A stretch of 16,389 nucleotides of DNA from Akkermansia sp. (GCA_017379255.1 JAFNWZ010000414.1:1-16389); one strand, 5' to 3'; shown: positions 8,010 through 15,181, counted from the first letter of the stretch. Numbers and translations: made by a program. The notes: a model not told the origin generated them from the sequence alone.

Positions 8010-8040
8010 TTGACTTTTTCGCCCTTTTGCTACATATTAT
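8010..8040 (+). promoter_or_regulatory. Probable promoter of the 8059 plus-strand operon
   Basis: TTGACT (8010-8015) is followed by TATTAT (8035-8040) with a long 19-nt spacer, or by TACATA (8031-8036) with a short 15-nt spacer. Either would start transcription 10-15 nt before the ATG at 8059. The non-optimal spacing suggests a weak or regulated promoter. Confidence 0.5.
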
Positions 8041-8058
8041 CTGACAGAAAGTAGCCTT

Positions 8059-8511
8059 ATGACCACTAATATCATTTTCACCTGCCCAGCCTGCGGCAGC
8101 CATGAACTCATGAGCATCCAGCAAGCCGTACACCGCACGCCTATTACCCTCATGCGCACGGCTGGCGGAGAGTGGTCTGGCATACCCAGCGGAAACATCC
8201 AGGAACTGCACGGCAACACCCTGGGCTACCGCTGCGCCAGCTGCCGCTACCCGGATATCCCCAACCACGACACCAACGGCGGCTTCCACTGGCAGACGCT
8301 CGACCACGTAGCCGCCGCCGGCGTGCTCAGCACCCCGGGGGATGCACCCCTGCCCGCCATCTGCGCCACCATCTGCCAGCCGGACGGCACCACCCGCAGC
8401 ATCACCCTCACCCCGCCGCACCCCGGCATCCTCACCGTCCCCGAACGCGCCGCCATCCTGGCCGCCCACCACGCCCCCGCCGGCTCCGTCCTCCTCGTCG
8501 AGGGGGTGTGA
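8059..8511 (+). CDS. Protein with two CxxC pairs (probable zinc ribbon), function unknown
   Basis: A 150-residue protein. FTCPACGS (Cys9, Cys12) and YRCASCRYP (Cys59, Cys62) can form one four-Cys zinc ribbon with an inserted loop of about 45 residues. The remainder (about 70-150) is rich in Pro, Ala, His and Thr and carries no motif I know; the C-terminus reads as a compact beta/alpha unit (SVLLVEGV). There is no signal peptide or membrane segment, so it should be cytoplasmic. The sequence is very GC-rich (44/60 at 8341-8400). It is the first gene of a plus-strand run and lies 9 nt before the DUF1232 gene, so co-transcription is likely. A role in nucleic-acid or protein binding is only a guess. 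Confidence 0.65.
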   Translation: MTTNIIFTCPACGSHELMSIQQAVHRTPITLMRTAGGEWSGIPSGNIQELHGNTLGYRCASCRYPDIPNHDTNGGFHWQTLDHVAAAGVLSTPGDAPLPAICATICQPDGTTRSITLTPPHPGILTVPERAAILAAHHAPAGSVLLVEGV

Positions 8512-8520
8512 AGGCAGAAG

Positions 8521-8997
8521 ATGAACATTTCTACACAAAATTCCCTCTCTACCCTTATGGAAGACAACATTCCGCAGGCCGTTGAAGAAATTGAAAAATC
8601 CAAGTGGTTCAAGAAGCTCAACAAACCCGAAATCATCGCCGGGCTTGAATCCGGCGCCGAGCTCTGGCTCAAGAAACACGGCACGAAAAGCAAAGTAGGC
8701 AGACAGCTGCACGCCGCGCTGCAGCTCTACCGCCAGAGCAAAGCCGGCAATGTGCTTACCCCGCGCAATGTAGCCATCCTCACCTTCAGCATCCTCTATG
8801 TTGTCTGGCCCATGGATGCCCTTGCCGACATCATCCCCGTCATCGGCTGGATGGATGACATCGGCGTGCTCTCGCTAGTCTTCACCGCCATCATCTCCAG
8901 CATGGCCACCACGGGCAAAAAGCCGGGAGAAGAGCCGGAGCCTGAACTTCCCGAAACACCCGCCGATCAGCCGGCGGATGCAGAAAAAGCCCCATAA
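8521..8997 (+). CDS. DUF1232/YkvA-family membrane protein
   Basis: A 158-residue protein. Residues about 84-122 carry the DUF1232 core: a hydrophobic helix (VAILTFSILYVVWPMDA), then LADIIPVIGWMDDIGVLSLV, the P-x-D-x-(I/L)PD-(x)-P-x-G-(x)2-DD pattern that defines the YkvA family. The family is widespread and of uncertain function, probably membrane-associated. The first 80 residues are charged and helical. The last 30 form a Pro/Glu-rich, probably disordered tail (EEPEPELPETPADQPADAE). It sits 9 nt after the CxxC gene and 12 nt before the next, in one operon. Family call is secure; role is unknown. Confidence 0.85.
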   Translation: MNISTQNSLSTLMEDNIPQAVEEIEKSKWFKKLNKPEIIAGLESGAELWLKKHGTKSKVGRQLHAALQLYRQSKAGNVLTPRNVAILTFSILYVVWPMDALADIIPVIGWMDDIGVLSLVFTAIISSMATTGKKPGEEPEPELPETPADQPADAEKAP

Positions 8998-9009
8998 CCC
9001 GCCTGCACC

Positions 9010-9372
9010 ATGTTCAAACACTTCATCAAGGACATTGCCGCGCGCAAGGCCATGATTCTGTTCAGCGATACCCTGCTGGGCCGCGCCATGCTCCGCAAGG
9101 GCGTGGAGCTCGCCAGCCGGGAGCTGGGCATCCCCCTCGATGTGCAGCCGGACTCCACCGACCGCGAATTCTGGCACATCCGCGCCGGGGCCCCCACCGC
9201 CCCCCTCTGCGTCAATATCCGCGTGCATGCCGAAACCCTCGCCGAACTCATCGAGTTCGGCGCCAATGCCTGGCTCGAAGGCAGAAAACTCCACCTCCAC
9301 CACGATATCCTCCCCCTCCTGGCTAGGCATATGCAGAATACCCCTTCCGATTCAACCTACTTACAACCATGA
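9010..9372 (+). CDS. Small hypothetical protein of the 8059 operon
   Basis: A 120-residue protein that I do not recognise. The N-terminal third is basic and amphipathic (MFKHFIKDIAARKAMILF). A central part carries LGIPLDVQPDSTDREFW, followed by alternating strands and a helix (VNIRVHAETLAELIEFGANAW), ending in a His-rich stretch (LHLHHD). There is no signal peptide or clear membrane helix and only one cysteine. It lies 12 nt after the DUF1232 gene, and its stop codon overlaps a possible downstream ORF through ATGA. Codon use matches the GC-rich neighbours, which supports real coding. Confidence 0.65.
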   Translation: MFKHFIKDIAARKAMILFSDTLLGRAMLRKGVELASRELGIPLDVQPDSTDREFWHIRAGAPTAPLCVNIRVHAETLAELIEFGANAWLEGRKLHLHHDILPLLARHMQNTPSDSTYLQP

Positions 9373-9455
9373 ACATCTCCGCCACCAGAATCTCTTTCGA
9401 AATGATGTCGGAAATGATGCTTTTTAAATTTCTCAATACGCTAAATGAAAACTAA
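9369..9455 (+). CDS. Possible 28-residue ORF coupled to the preceding gene
   Basis: An ATG at 9369-9371 overlaps the stop of the preceding gene in an ATGA and opens a 28-codon frame ending TAA at 9453-9455 (MNISATRISFEMMSEMMLFK then FLNTLNEN). The peptide is Met/Phe-rich and amphipathic. The local DNA is AT-rich, unlike the upstream genes. It ends 16 nt before the LRAT-like gene, so reading it could help couple translation into that gene. It may equally be a chance frame in intergenic DNA. Confidence 0.3.
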   Translation: MNISATRISFEMMSEMMLFKFLNTLNEN

Positions 9456-9471
9456 TTAACTCCATATTATT

Positions 9472-10560
9472 ATGCTGGGCGATTTCATTCACTCATACAC
9501 CCACGGACGCAGCTCTCAAATAACCGTTCTGAACAACCTGCCGGCAGGAACCCCTGTCGTTGCAATGGATGCTCCGGGGAACCTCAAGGAAGGTCTGCTC
9601 TGCCCCCGGTTATTCTTTGCCATTCTTTCAGACAAACCCGGACTTCTCATTGGGCAAAATGTCATATCTGATTCAGAAGATGGCTTGCTGTTCGAGATCC
9701 AGGAGTTTGAGGCTCCGGCCCAACTCACATATTTCACCTATGAAATACCGGACATGGAGCTGCCGCAAGCTCTGAAACGCGCCCAATCTAAAATCGGTCA
9801 TCGATACGAACACGTCCTCCGCAGCTACCCCGGCGATGATTTCGTGGACGAATGTCTCACCGGGCGCGATATCCAGTGCCTGTTTGGCAACAGAAAGGAA
9901 GAAGCCGGCCAGCACTGGTGGACCCCGCTCGAAGTCACCGCGAAGTATGTTCTGGATAATCTCAACGAACTCATCGAGCAAGAAATCACCAAACCTGTTC
10001 CGCCTGATGAAAACATTTTTGAACGAAAAGCCAGGGAGGTAAAAAATAAGATTCTAAAACAAGTATACGCAGGCATCAGAAGTGTATCTCTGCAAGCATT
10101 GCAGAAGATTACACTTCCCCAATTGGAACACCATGCTATCCTTATTGAAGGCAGCCAGTGCATACTCTTTACCGAGGGTAGCATTCGGTTCATGTCCAAG
10201 GCGAACTTCTGCAACATGACGCCGAACACCCCCATCGGTGGCCCTGCGAAAGGCTTACCTCAGGGCAAGCCCGATGTGGAATCCCGGCTAATCACCAGAA
10301 ATCGGGCAGTTCGCCGCATCTGCCGCGAAGCCATCTCCGCAGGTGAATGGGGAGATTTCAACATTATCCTCAATAACAGTGAACATTTCTGCCGCGATTG
10401 TCGGGAAGGTGCACCCTCCTGCTCACAACTGCCCGATAAAATCATCAACGCCATCAACGCCATTCTGGGAATCATTCTCCCCCGCTGGGCTTCATGGGTG
10501 ATCGACATCATTTGGCGCTATTTCGACACTGACCCCGGCACGCACGGACAACTAGATTAA
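9472..10560 (+). CDS. LRAT-like (permuted papain fold) protein, catalytic Cys replaced by Ser
   Basis: A 362-residue paralogue of the protein at 13502-14524. Both start MLG(D/H)F, share GDDFVDECLTG in the first half (here 121-131), share the H-H pair before a hydrophobic strand (EHHAILIEG, His220/221), and share SR(L)(L/I)(T/S)RNRAV and a block matching the LRAT/HRASLS signature NCEHF. Here that block reads NNSEHFCRDCREG (301-313), with Ser303 where the catalytic Cys should be. LRAT-family enzymes transfer acyl groups using His and Cys at membranes; this copy is probably inactive or altered, though Cys307 and Cys310 lie close by. A hydrophobic stretch at about 323-350 could anchor it to a membrane. 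It lies 16 nt after the small ORF, and its last 9 bases overlap the end of the opposing operon. No good promoter or ribosome binding site is visible; a TATTAT abutting the ATG is too close to serve. Confidence 0.7.
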   Translation: MLGDFIHSYTHGRSSQITVLNNLPAGTPVVAMDAPGNLKEGLLCPRLFFAILSDKPGLLIGQNVISDSEDGLLFEIQEFEAPAQLTYFTYEIPDMELPQALKRAQSKIGHRYEHVLRSYPGDDFVDECLTGRDIQCLFGNRKEEAGQHWWTPLEVTAKYVLDNLNELIEQEITKPVPPDENIFERKAREVKNKILKQVYAGIRSVSLQALQKITLPQLEHHAILIEGSQCILFTEGSIRFMSKANFCNMTPNTPIGGPAKGLPQGKPDVESRLITRNRAVRRICREAISAGEWGDFNIILNNSEHFCRDCREGAPSCSQLPDKIINAINAILGIILPRWASWVIDIIWRYFDTDPGTHGQLD

Positions 10561-11421
10561 GCCGAAACGGTTCTGAAGCCACAGTCGGCAGCGAGAACAC
10601 CACAGGCGCCACAGCAGCCCCCGGCCCGAATAAACTTTCCGGGAGAGGAAGCGGTGCGTATAAATCCCCACCACCAGGCTGAGAGCTACACCACCCACGG
10701 TACATAAGGCACCACTTCCGAGCGCTGCCACAGCGGTGCCTGTGGCCATGGCTGCGCCGCTGGTTCCGGCACCCACCAGCAAGCCCTGTTTCAGTCCGGC
10801 GCTGCCCTCCTGCTGCTGTTTCCATGCCATGGTGAGAGCAATGGCTGCGGCACACATGCTGATGGGATTGGCCGCAAGCGCGCCCGCCAAACCGCTGGAG
10901 GCTGCCAGCTCGGCCAGCTTCTTCACATCTCTTTGCTTACAGCCAACCACCACCGCTGCCGTCGAAAGCACCCCACCGAACAATTCCAGGCTATTTATCT
11001 GCAACATATCCCCCAGCCAGTCCTTGGGAATGTGCAGATGCTCACTCAACCAGGTGCTCATGGCGTGGAACTGCCCAGGTTCCAGAGAAACAATCGGCAG
11101 CCCTGATACGGAGAATAAATCCTTGCCCAGGTGCTGCGCGGTGCCCATAACCTCCTGCCACAACGTATCATCCGGCAGCGCTTTGGAGGCCGCCTCAAAT
11201 GCACCGAAAATATCGTGCTGCCCATCCACCAGATGGTGCAGTTTCGAGCCCCCGGTATGCAAACTCAAGTAGACGCTGTCAATCGCCTTATCATACGCCG
11301 TGGTGTTCGGCGTGTTAATCAGCTCTGCCAACCGCTGCGCCAAACCATGCCCACTGGCCGACCCCAGAACAGGGTCGGCCAGCAAGCCGGGTTTGTGACA
11401 TCTGAAGCGGGGAAGCTTCAT
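10552..11421 (-). CDS. Glycine-rich multi-pass membrane protein, last gene of the LRAT/GTPase operon
   Basis: A 289-residue protein without a family I recognise. The N-terminal half (1-140) is soluble, with several His and a charged helical pattern. The second half holds hydrophobic, small-residue-rich segments at about 146-162, 173-200 and 212-255, with glycine-zipper-like runs (LVGAGTSGAAMATGTAVAAL, GSGALCTVGGVALSLVVG). It ends in a very basic, Trp/Arg/Cys-rich tail (RGLLWRLWCSRCRLWLQNRF). The ATG overlaps the stop of the preceding gene in ATGA, so translation is coupled. This architecture suits an oligomerising membrane protein, possibly pore-forming, but that is inference. Its 3' end overlaps the convergent LRAT-like gene by 9 bp, leaving no room for a terminator between them. 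Confidence 0.7.
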   Translation of the reverse strand: MKLPRFRCHKPGLLADPVLGSASGHGLAQRLAELINTPNTTAYDKAIDSVYLSLHTGGSKLHHLVDGQHDIFGAFEAASKALPDDTLWQEVMGTAQHLGKDLFSVSGLPIVSLEPGQFHAMSTWLSEHLHIPKDWLGDMLQINSLELFGGVLSTAAVVVGCKQRDVKKLAELAASSGLAGALAANPISMCAAAIALTMAWKQQQEGSAGLKQGLLVGAGTSGAAMATGTAVAALGSGALCTVGGVALSLVVGIYTHRFLSRKVYSGRGLLWRLWCSRCRLWLQNRFGLI

Positions 11422-12404
11422 GACTTAGGCTGCAGAATCTGCAGGGTGCCACCCTGTTTTGGCAAGTTATATTTGCCATCGGCCCCCTTGTTGATCCGCT
11501 TTCCGTTCAACAGAAGGATGCACTCGGATGGCTCATTCTGAATCTCCAGAATAATCATCCCATCGAGGGAATCCGGCAGAAGAATTTCGCGGGGTACGTG
11601 TGCGCTGATTTCGTATGTCTTGCCGTGAACTTTCATCTGGCACGTGTGGCTTGAGAATACGTCCAGCGATGTCGTTGATGAATTCCTTCCGTGTTGAATT
11701 AAGACAATCCCAACAATGACCAGGAAAATCACGCATCCCACGATATATTTTAGCGGTTCTCGTTCCTTTATACGCTCCTCTTTGTCCTCGAAAGTACATC
11801 CGGCCTCGAGCGATAAATCAGCATTTTCCACAGTGAAGCCATCGTTCAGGTATACCTTGATACCGTCAGACGCAGAGAGACGGTAGCGTTGCAGGTGCTC
11901 GATTGCTTTCTGTGTCTGGGAGCCTTTTGTCCGGACATTCTCCCACAATAGTAGCTTGTACTTCGGGCAATCGCTGGAGAGCAAGGGTTCATTCTCCTCT
12001 ATCTGGCGCTCTATTTCTTTCTGCAATGCAGGAATGTCAACCGTGCAGAAACCGTCATCCGTCTGTGTATAGGTTTTCTGAGCCGCCTCCCACGCGCGAT
12101 TTTCGCCCTGGATGGGGAGCTTCAGGTAGGCTAGAGCCAGTGCGCGAGCCTGTGTCTCGGTCAGCGCTTCCAATGCGATTTCCAGGCGAATGGTACCGCC
12201 GTGTTTCTCACTTGTGCCCGGCATGTAAACCGTGATGAACTCGTGATACTGGTCCCCTTTTTTCTCTATGCACAGGGTATAGAACAGGCTTCCCTGCAGA
12301 GCGGTCAGACCATCAGTTGATATCTGGGGTGGGTTCCCTATCCATGAATAATCAACTGTTCTACCCCTGGAGCGGACGTAAAGTCTGAAATTGTTCTTTT
12401 GCAT
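11418..12404 (-). CDS. Single-pass membrane protein of the LRAT/GTPase operon
   Basis: A 328-residue protein. Residues 1 to about 95 form an alpha/beta-looking domain (FRLYVRSRGRTVDYSWIG ... GTIRLEIALEALTE), and about 100-215 is a charged helical region. One transmembrane helix follows at about 219-237 (KYIVGCVIFLVIVGIVLI), then a C-terminal domain of about 90 residues rich in beta strands (CQMKVHGKTYEISAHVPREI; ECILLLNGKRIN). With no signal peptide, the N-terminal domain should be cytoplasmic and the C-terminal one outside. I do not recognise either domain. It starts 10 nt after the GTPase stop and overlaps the next gene by ATGA. It may relay the state of the cytoplasmic GTPase to the membrane, which is inference from position. 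Confidence 0.75.
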   Translation of the reverse strand: MQKNNFRLYVRSRGRTVDYSWIGNPPQISTDGLTALQGSLFYTLCIEKKGDQYHEFITVYMPGTSEKHGGTIRLEIALEALTETQARALALAYLKLPIQGENRAWEAAQKTYTQTDDGFCTVDIPALQKEIERQIEENEPLLSSDCPKYKLLLWENVRTKGSQTQKAIEHLQRYRLSASDGIKVYLNDGFTVENADLSLEAGCTFEDKEERIKEREPLKYIVGCVIFLVIVGIVLIQHGRNSSTTSLDVFSSHTCQMKVHGKTYEISAHVPREILLPDSLDGMIILEIQNEPSECILLLNGKRINKGADGKYNLPKQGGTLQILQPKS

Positions 12405-12414
12405 ATGTTGCTGG

Positions 12415-13470
12415 TTATGAGCGTGGTTTATGGATAGCGATTTCTTTGTCGCAGAATTCCTTCAGGTGCTGTTTTATTTCCTTTGCGCATTCCTCCGCAA
12501 GGTCATAATGAGTGATGCCAAACTTATTTTTGGTCTTAATATCCCATCGTTTGTTGAGCTCAGCCAGCTTCTTTTCGTATGTGGCCATACCATCGTGTAA
12601 CAATTGAATCAACGGGATACTGCATTTTCGCTGTTTTCGGGGCCCGATTTTCTTGTACACCGGTATACGCTCCTCGTTGTATGTAGTGAAGATAACGCCT
12701 CCCAGTGTGTAAACAGGCGTTACATATATGGAAGCTTTGGCGTTCTTCAGGCAGGCGATGAGGCTTGCGTAATTTTCTTTGAATTGTTCAATAACCTTTT
12801 CTTCTTCAAGTTGCCATCTCTCGCTTCTGCTCAGAACGAAAATAATGCTTTTTCCTTTAAGCAACCCATTCTGGGCAGCTTTATCCAACCATGATTTTAC
12901 CGTGCTAGTGCAATTGAAATCATAGTGAAAAGAGCCACCTGTCATCATTGCCGGGGTGTCGATGCAATACATATAGGCATCGGAAGATTCGATGAGCTCC
13001 GAGGTCTCTTTATCGCGTCTCCCCTCAGGGTCGTGAAACCAACCGCCAGGAATATCCTGGAACTGAATCAGATAGTGGAACTCCTTGTCGTGGAATAGTC
13101 CTTCGCCAGACTTGATGCCGCGGAAATTGTAGCACACGGACGCAGCAGTACCAACAATTTGCTGTCGGTTATCTACATATTGTTGTCCTATTTTCTTTCC
13201 CTCAATGGTTCGGTTGAGTCGCTGAAGCTGCTTATTCAAGGCATCGAGGGTTTTGCCCTTGTCTGTTTCCTTATCCGGGGCAAAGGCGAGGTGGGCTCCA
13301 ACATTGCCTGAAACGAACTCTTCGTGCATGCAGGCCAGCAGCGAGGTCTTGCCGGTGCCCGTGCCTCCTATCATCAGAATCTTAAAAGGAGACAATTCAT
13401 AGGAATCGATGGTGATAGATTTCCCATCCCGCTTGGTTTTTCTGGATCCTTTGCGCTTGATATTTATCAT
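12415..13470 (-). CDS. P-loop GTPase-like protein (TRAFAC-type, similar to conflict-system GTPases)
   Basis: Counted from the ATG at 13470 this is 351 residues. Walker A is IGGTGTGKTSLL (around 34-45). A G3-like element QDIPGGW (138-144) provides the DxxG aspartate, followed by the hydrophobic strand AYMYCIDTPA (165-174). A G4-like strand ends VLSRSERW (212-219), where NKxD/TKxD would be expected, so guanine specificity is uncertain. About 60 charged helical residues are inserted between Walker A and G3. The overall plan recalls the 'DO-GTPase' type of NTPases predicted in bacterial conflict systems, but I cannot confirm the family. The frame extends upstream to 13548, overlapping the LRAT-like gene; the ATG at 13470, 31 nt after that stop, puts the protein start shortly before the P-loop strand as usual. 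No transmembrane segment is present. Confidence 0.75.
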   Translation of the reverse strand: MINIKRKGSRKTKRDGKSITIDSYELSPFKILMIGGTGTGKTSLLACMHEEFVSGNVGAHLAFAPDKETDKGKTLDALNKQLQRLNRTIEGKKIGQQYVDNRQQIVGTAASVCYNFRGIKSGEGLFHDKEFHYLIQFQDIPGGWFHDPEGRRDKETSELIESSDAYMYCIDTPAMMTGGSFHYDFNCTSTVKSWLDKAAQNGLLKGKSIIFVLSRSERWQLEEEKVIEQFKENYASLIACLKNAKASIYVTPVYTLGGVIFTTYNEERIPVYKKIGPRKQRKCSIPLIQLLHDGMATYEKKLAELNKRWDIKTKNKFGITHYDLAEECAKEIKQHLKEFCDKEIAIHKPRS

Positions 13471-13501
13471 GTTGAAATATGAATGTTTGGTATTGAAAAA
13501 G

Positions 13502-14524
13502 TTATGAAGGCAAGGTGCCGCTGGTGTTTTTCCTGCTGATGATGACATTACGTAACACCTGAGTAAGGATGGGAGTCAGATACCTGAGACTGCCCAAATA
13601 CGGGATGGCCATGGGGGCTACACTGATGATGAACTGAACAAATGCCTTTGCAACCTGAATAGACCGTTTCTTGCCTTCCCGGCAATAACGGCTGAAATGC
13701 TCACAGTTGTTGGAAAAAATGCAGTATTCCCCCCATGCCTCTGCGTGGAATAACCACCAGACAGCTCTGTTGCGGCTCAGAAGTCGCATTTCGGTAGTTT
13801 CCTCCTTGTAGACAACAGCCGTTCCATTCATTGACGTGTGGCTGATATTGTGGAAAATCGTTTGCGGGTCCAGTTTGAGCCGGTTTGAATCATCCGGCGT
13901 GCGGCAGGTGGAAAAATGGAGCATCTGCCCGGCTTCCAGAGCAATACCGTGGTGGGTCCCTTCATGAACCGTCGGGTTCAGAATCTTTTTTTTCAGCATA
14001 CGCTGAATCTTGGGATGCGCCTTCAGTTGCCTTGCAACAAGCTTCACATCTATATTGAGCGGCACCTGCCAATGCTGACCGGCGGAGGCATCTTGCTCAA
14101 TCTGCTCGAGCACATTGCCCCCGGTCAGACATTCATCCACGAAATCATCACCCACGTAACTGCGGAGTCCGGTTAAGGGGGTATCAAGCTGTTTTCTCAT
14201 GCGGTCTTTGGCCTGTTGCAGAACTTGCTCCGGAGGCAGCTCATTCTCTATATGGTAGATATAGAGCTCTCCATACTGCTTTTTGAAAAACTGAACAGAG
14301 CTGTCCTGAATGCTGAAACCACAGCTGTTGATGTCATTGCCAAGGCAGCTCTGGTATATGAGCGTACCGTTATCTGAGACGATGGCAAACTGTATAGTTC
14401 CTGCTATGCCGTACCTTTCGAGCTGCCGGGCATCACTGACACCGACCACTGCCATGCCTGGCCGTAATTCCCCTGCCGGAGTATAGCCCTCCAGTTCTAC
14501 CTTTTTCAGAAAATGTCCCAACAT
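13502..14524 (-). CDS. LRAT-like (permuted papain fold) protein with intact NCEHF motif
   Basis: A 340-residue protein. The second half carries the LRAT/HRASLS hallmarks: an H-H-G-I-x-L strand followed by MLHFST (His191/192, Gly193), then SRNRAVW and NNCEHFSRYCREG (272-284) with the expected catalytic Cys274. Enzymes of this family use that His and Cys for acyl transfer or hydrolysis of lipids or peptides. Residues 105-135 (AKDRMRKQLDTPLTGLRSYV then GDDFVDECLTG) resemble a degenerate second copy of the same block. A hydrophobic C-terminal segment (about 291-329) probably anchors it to a membrane. It lies 6 nt after one gene and 31 nt before the GTPase gene. An A8 run (13986-13993) lies in the hinge between the halves. 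A paralogue with Cys changed to Ser is at 9472-10560. Confidence 0.75.
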   Translation of the reverse strand: MLGHFLKKVELEGYTPAGELRPGMAVVGVSDARQLERYGIAGTIQFAIVSDNGTLIYQSCLGNDINSCGFSIQDSSVQFFKKQYGELYIYHIENELPPEQVLQQAKDRMRKQLDTPLTGLRSYVGDDFVDECLTGGNVLEQIEQDASAGQHWQVPLNIDVKLVARQLKAHPKIQRMLKKKILNPTVHEGTHHGIALEAGQMLHFSTCRTPDDSNRLKLDPQTIFHNISHTSMNGTAVVYKEETTEMRLLSRNRAVWWLFHAEAWGEYCIFSNNCEHFSRYCREGKKRSIQVAKAFVQFIISVAPMAIPYLGSLRYLTPILTQVLRNVIISRKNTSGTLPS

Positions 14525-14530
14525 GGCTTT

Positions 14531-15181
14531 TTAATATGATTTTAAATCAGCAAGGGCCTTTCCCAGCCGTGCCAGCGGGCCGTTATCTAGTCTGCTGTTC
14601 AAGGCAGATTCGATTTCCTCCATGGCTTTGCCCTCGGTGGGGATGTCCTTGTTCCTGATGGTCTCTGCCGTGGGCTCGGATTCCTTTCCTTCTAACAGCA
14701 AATCTTCCGGCCTGGGGAGGTCCAGATTGCGCAGAGCCGGGCATTCTCCTTGCCACATGTCGATGGCTTCGCTGTATGTGCATCCAATATTCTTATCCTG
14801 AACTTTATTAATAATCTCTTTAATCAGTTGCTGGATAAAGTAGAACCGCTTGTTGTGGTCGGAGTTATTCTTGGCGATATCCGCGAGATTCACACGACCT
14901 TCCTTTGAATTGAAAGTCTCGAAAGCGGTTCTCTTATAGGTCTCCCGAATCGCCTCGATGCTGGACATAATCGCGTGCGCGACGCCCAGGCGGGCCTCGT
15001 CCGGCAGATCCGGACGAGGAGACTCTGTCGCTGCGTCAAAATTCGGCCAATCACGTGTGGCCTGGGATTCTGAATCAGCGGTTAAGGTATAGCTTCTGTG
15101 GAGGTTTGATTCCTTCTGGGGGACCTCAACGAACATGCGATGAAGGTCTTCCCAGGAGATAGATGTATGTTCACCTGCCAT
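14531..15181 (-). CDS. 216-residue helical hypothetical protein of the operon
   Basis: No family recognised. The first 60 residues are polar and probably flexible (SYTLTADSESQATRDWPNFD). Residues about 63-130 look like an alpha-helical bundle (ARLGVAHAIMSSIEAIRETY; HNKRFYFIQQLIKEIINKV). The rest is acidic and Pro/Glu-rich, with a final helix (GPLARLGKALADLKSY). There is no signal peptide, membrane helix or catalytic motif. It lies 32 nt after the upstream gene and 6 nt before the LRAT-like gene, so it is firmly inside the operon. An adaptor or chaperone role for its neighbours is possible, without direct evidence. Confidence 0.7.
   Translation of the reverse strand: MAGEHTSISWEDLHRMFVEVPQKESNLHRSYTLTADSESQATRDWPNFDAATESPRPDLPDEARLGVAHAIMSSIEAIRETYKRTAFETFNSKEGRVNLADIAKNNSDHNKRFYFIQQLIKEIINKVQDKNIGCTYSEAIDMWQGECPALRNLDLPRPEDLLLEGKESEPTAETIRNKDIPTEGKAMEEIESALNSRLDNGPLARLGKALADLKSY

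Noticed and set aside
8172..8585. Arg/His/Pro-rich frame inside the CxxC protein gene
   Set aside because: A +1 shadow in a very GC-rich stretch; its composition is typical of out-of-frame reading, and it crosses into the next gene.
7975..8712. 245-codon minus-strand frame opposite the CxxC and DUF1232 genes
   Set aside because: The plus-strand frames carry CxxC pairs and a recognisable DUF1232 core; the minus frame is Gly-rich without motifs.
9465..9470. TATTAT as -10 box of the plus-strand LRAT-like gene
   Set aside because: It is one base from the ATG, so transcription would start inside the coding sequence.
13471..13548. N-terminal extension of the GTPase-like protein by 26 residues
   Set aside because: It overlaps the end of the LRAT-like gene, and the extra residues have no pattern; the ATG at 13470 gives normal operon spacing.
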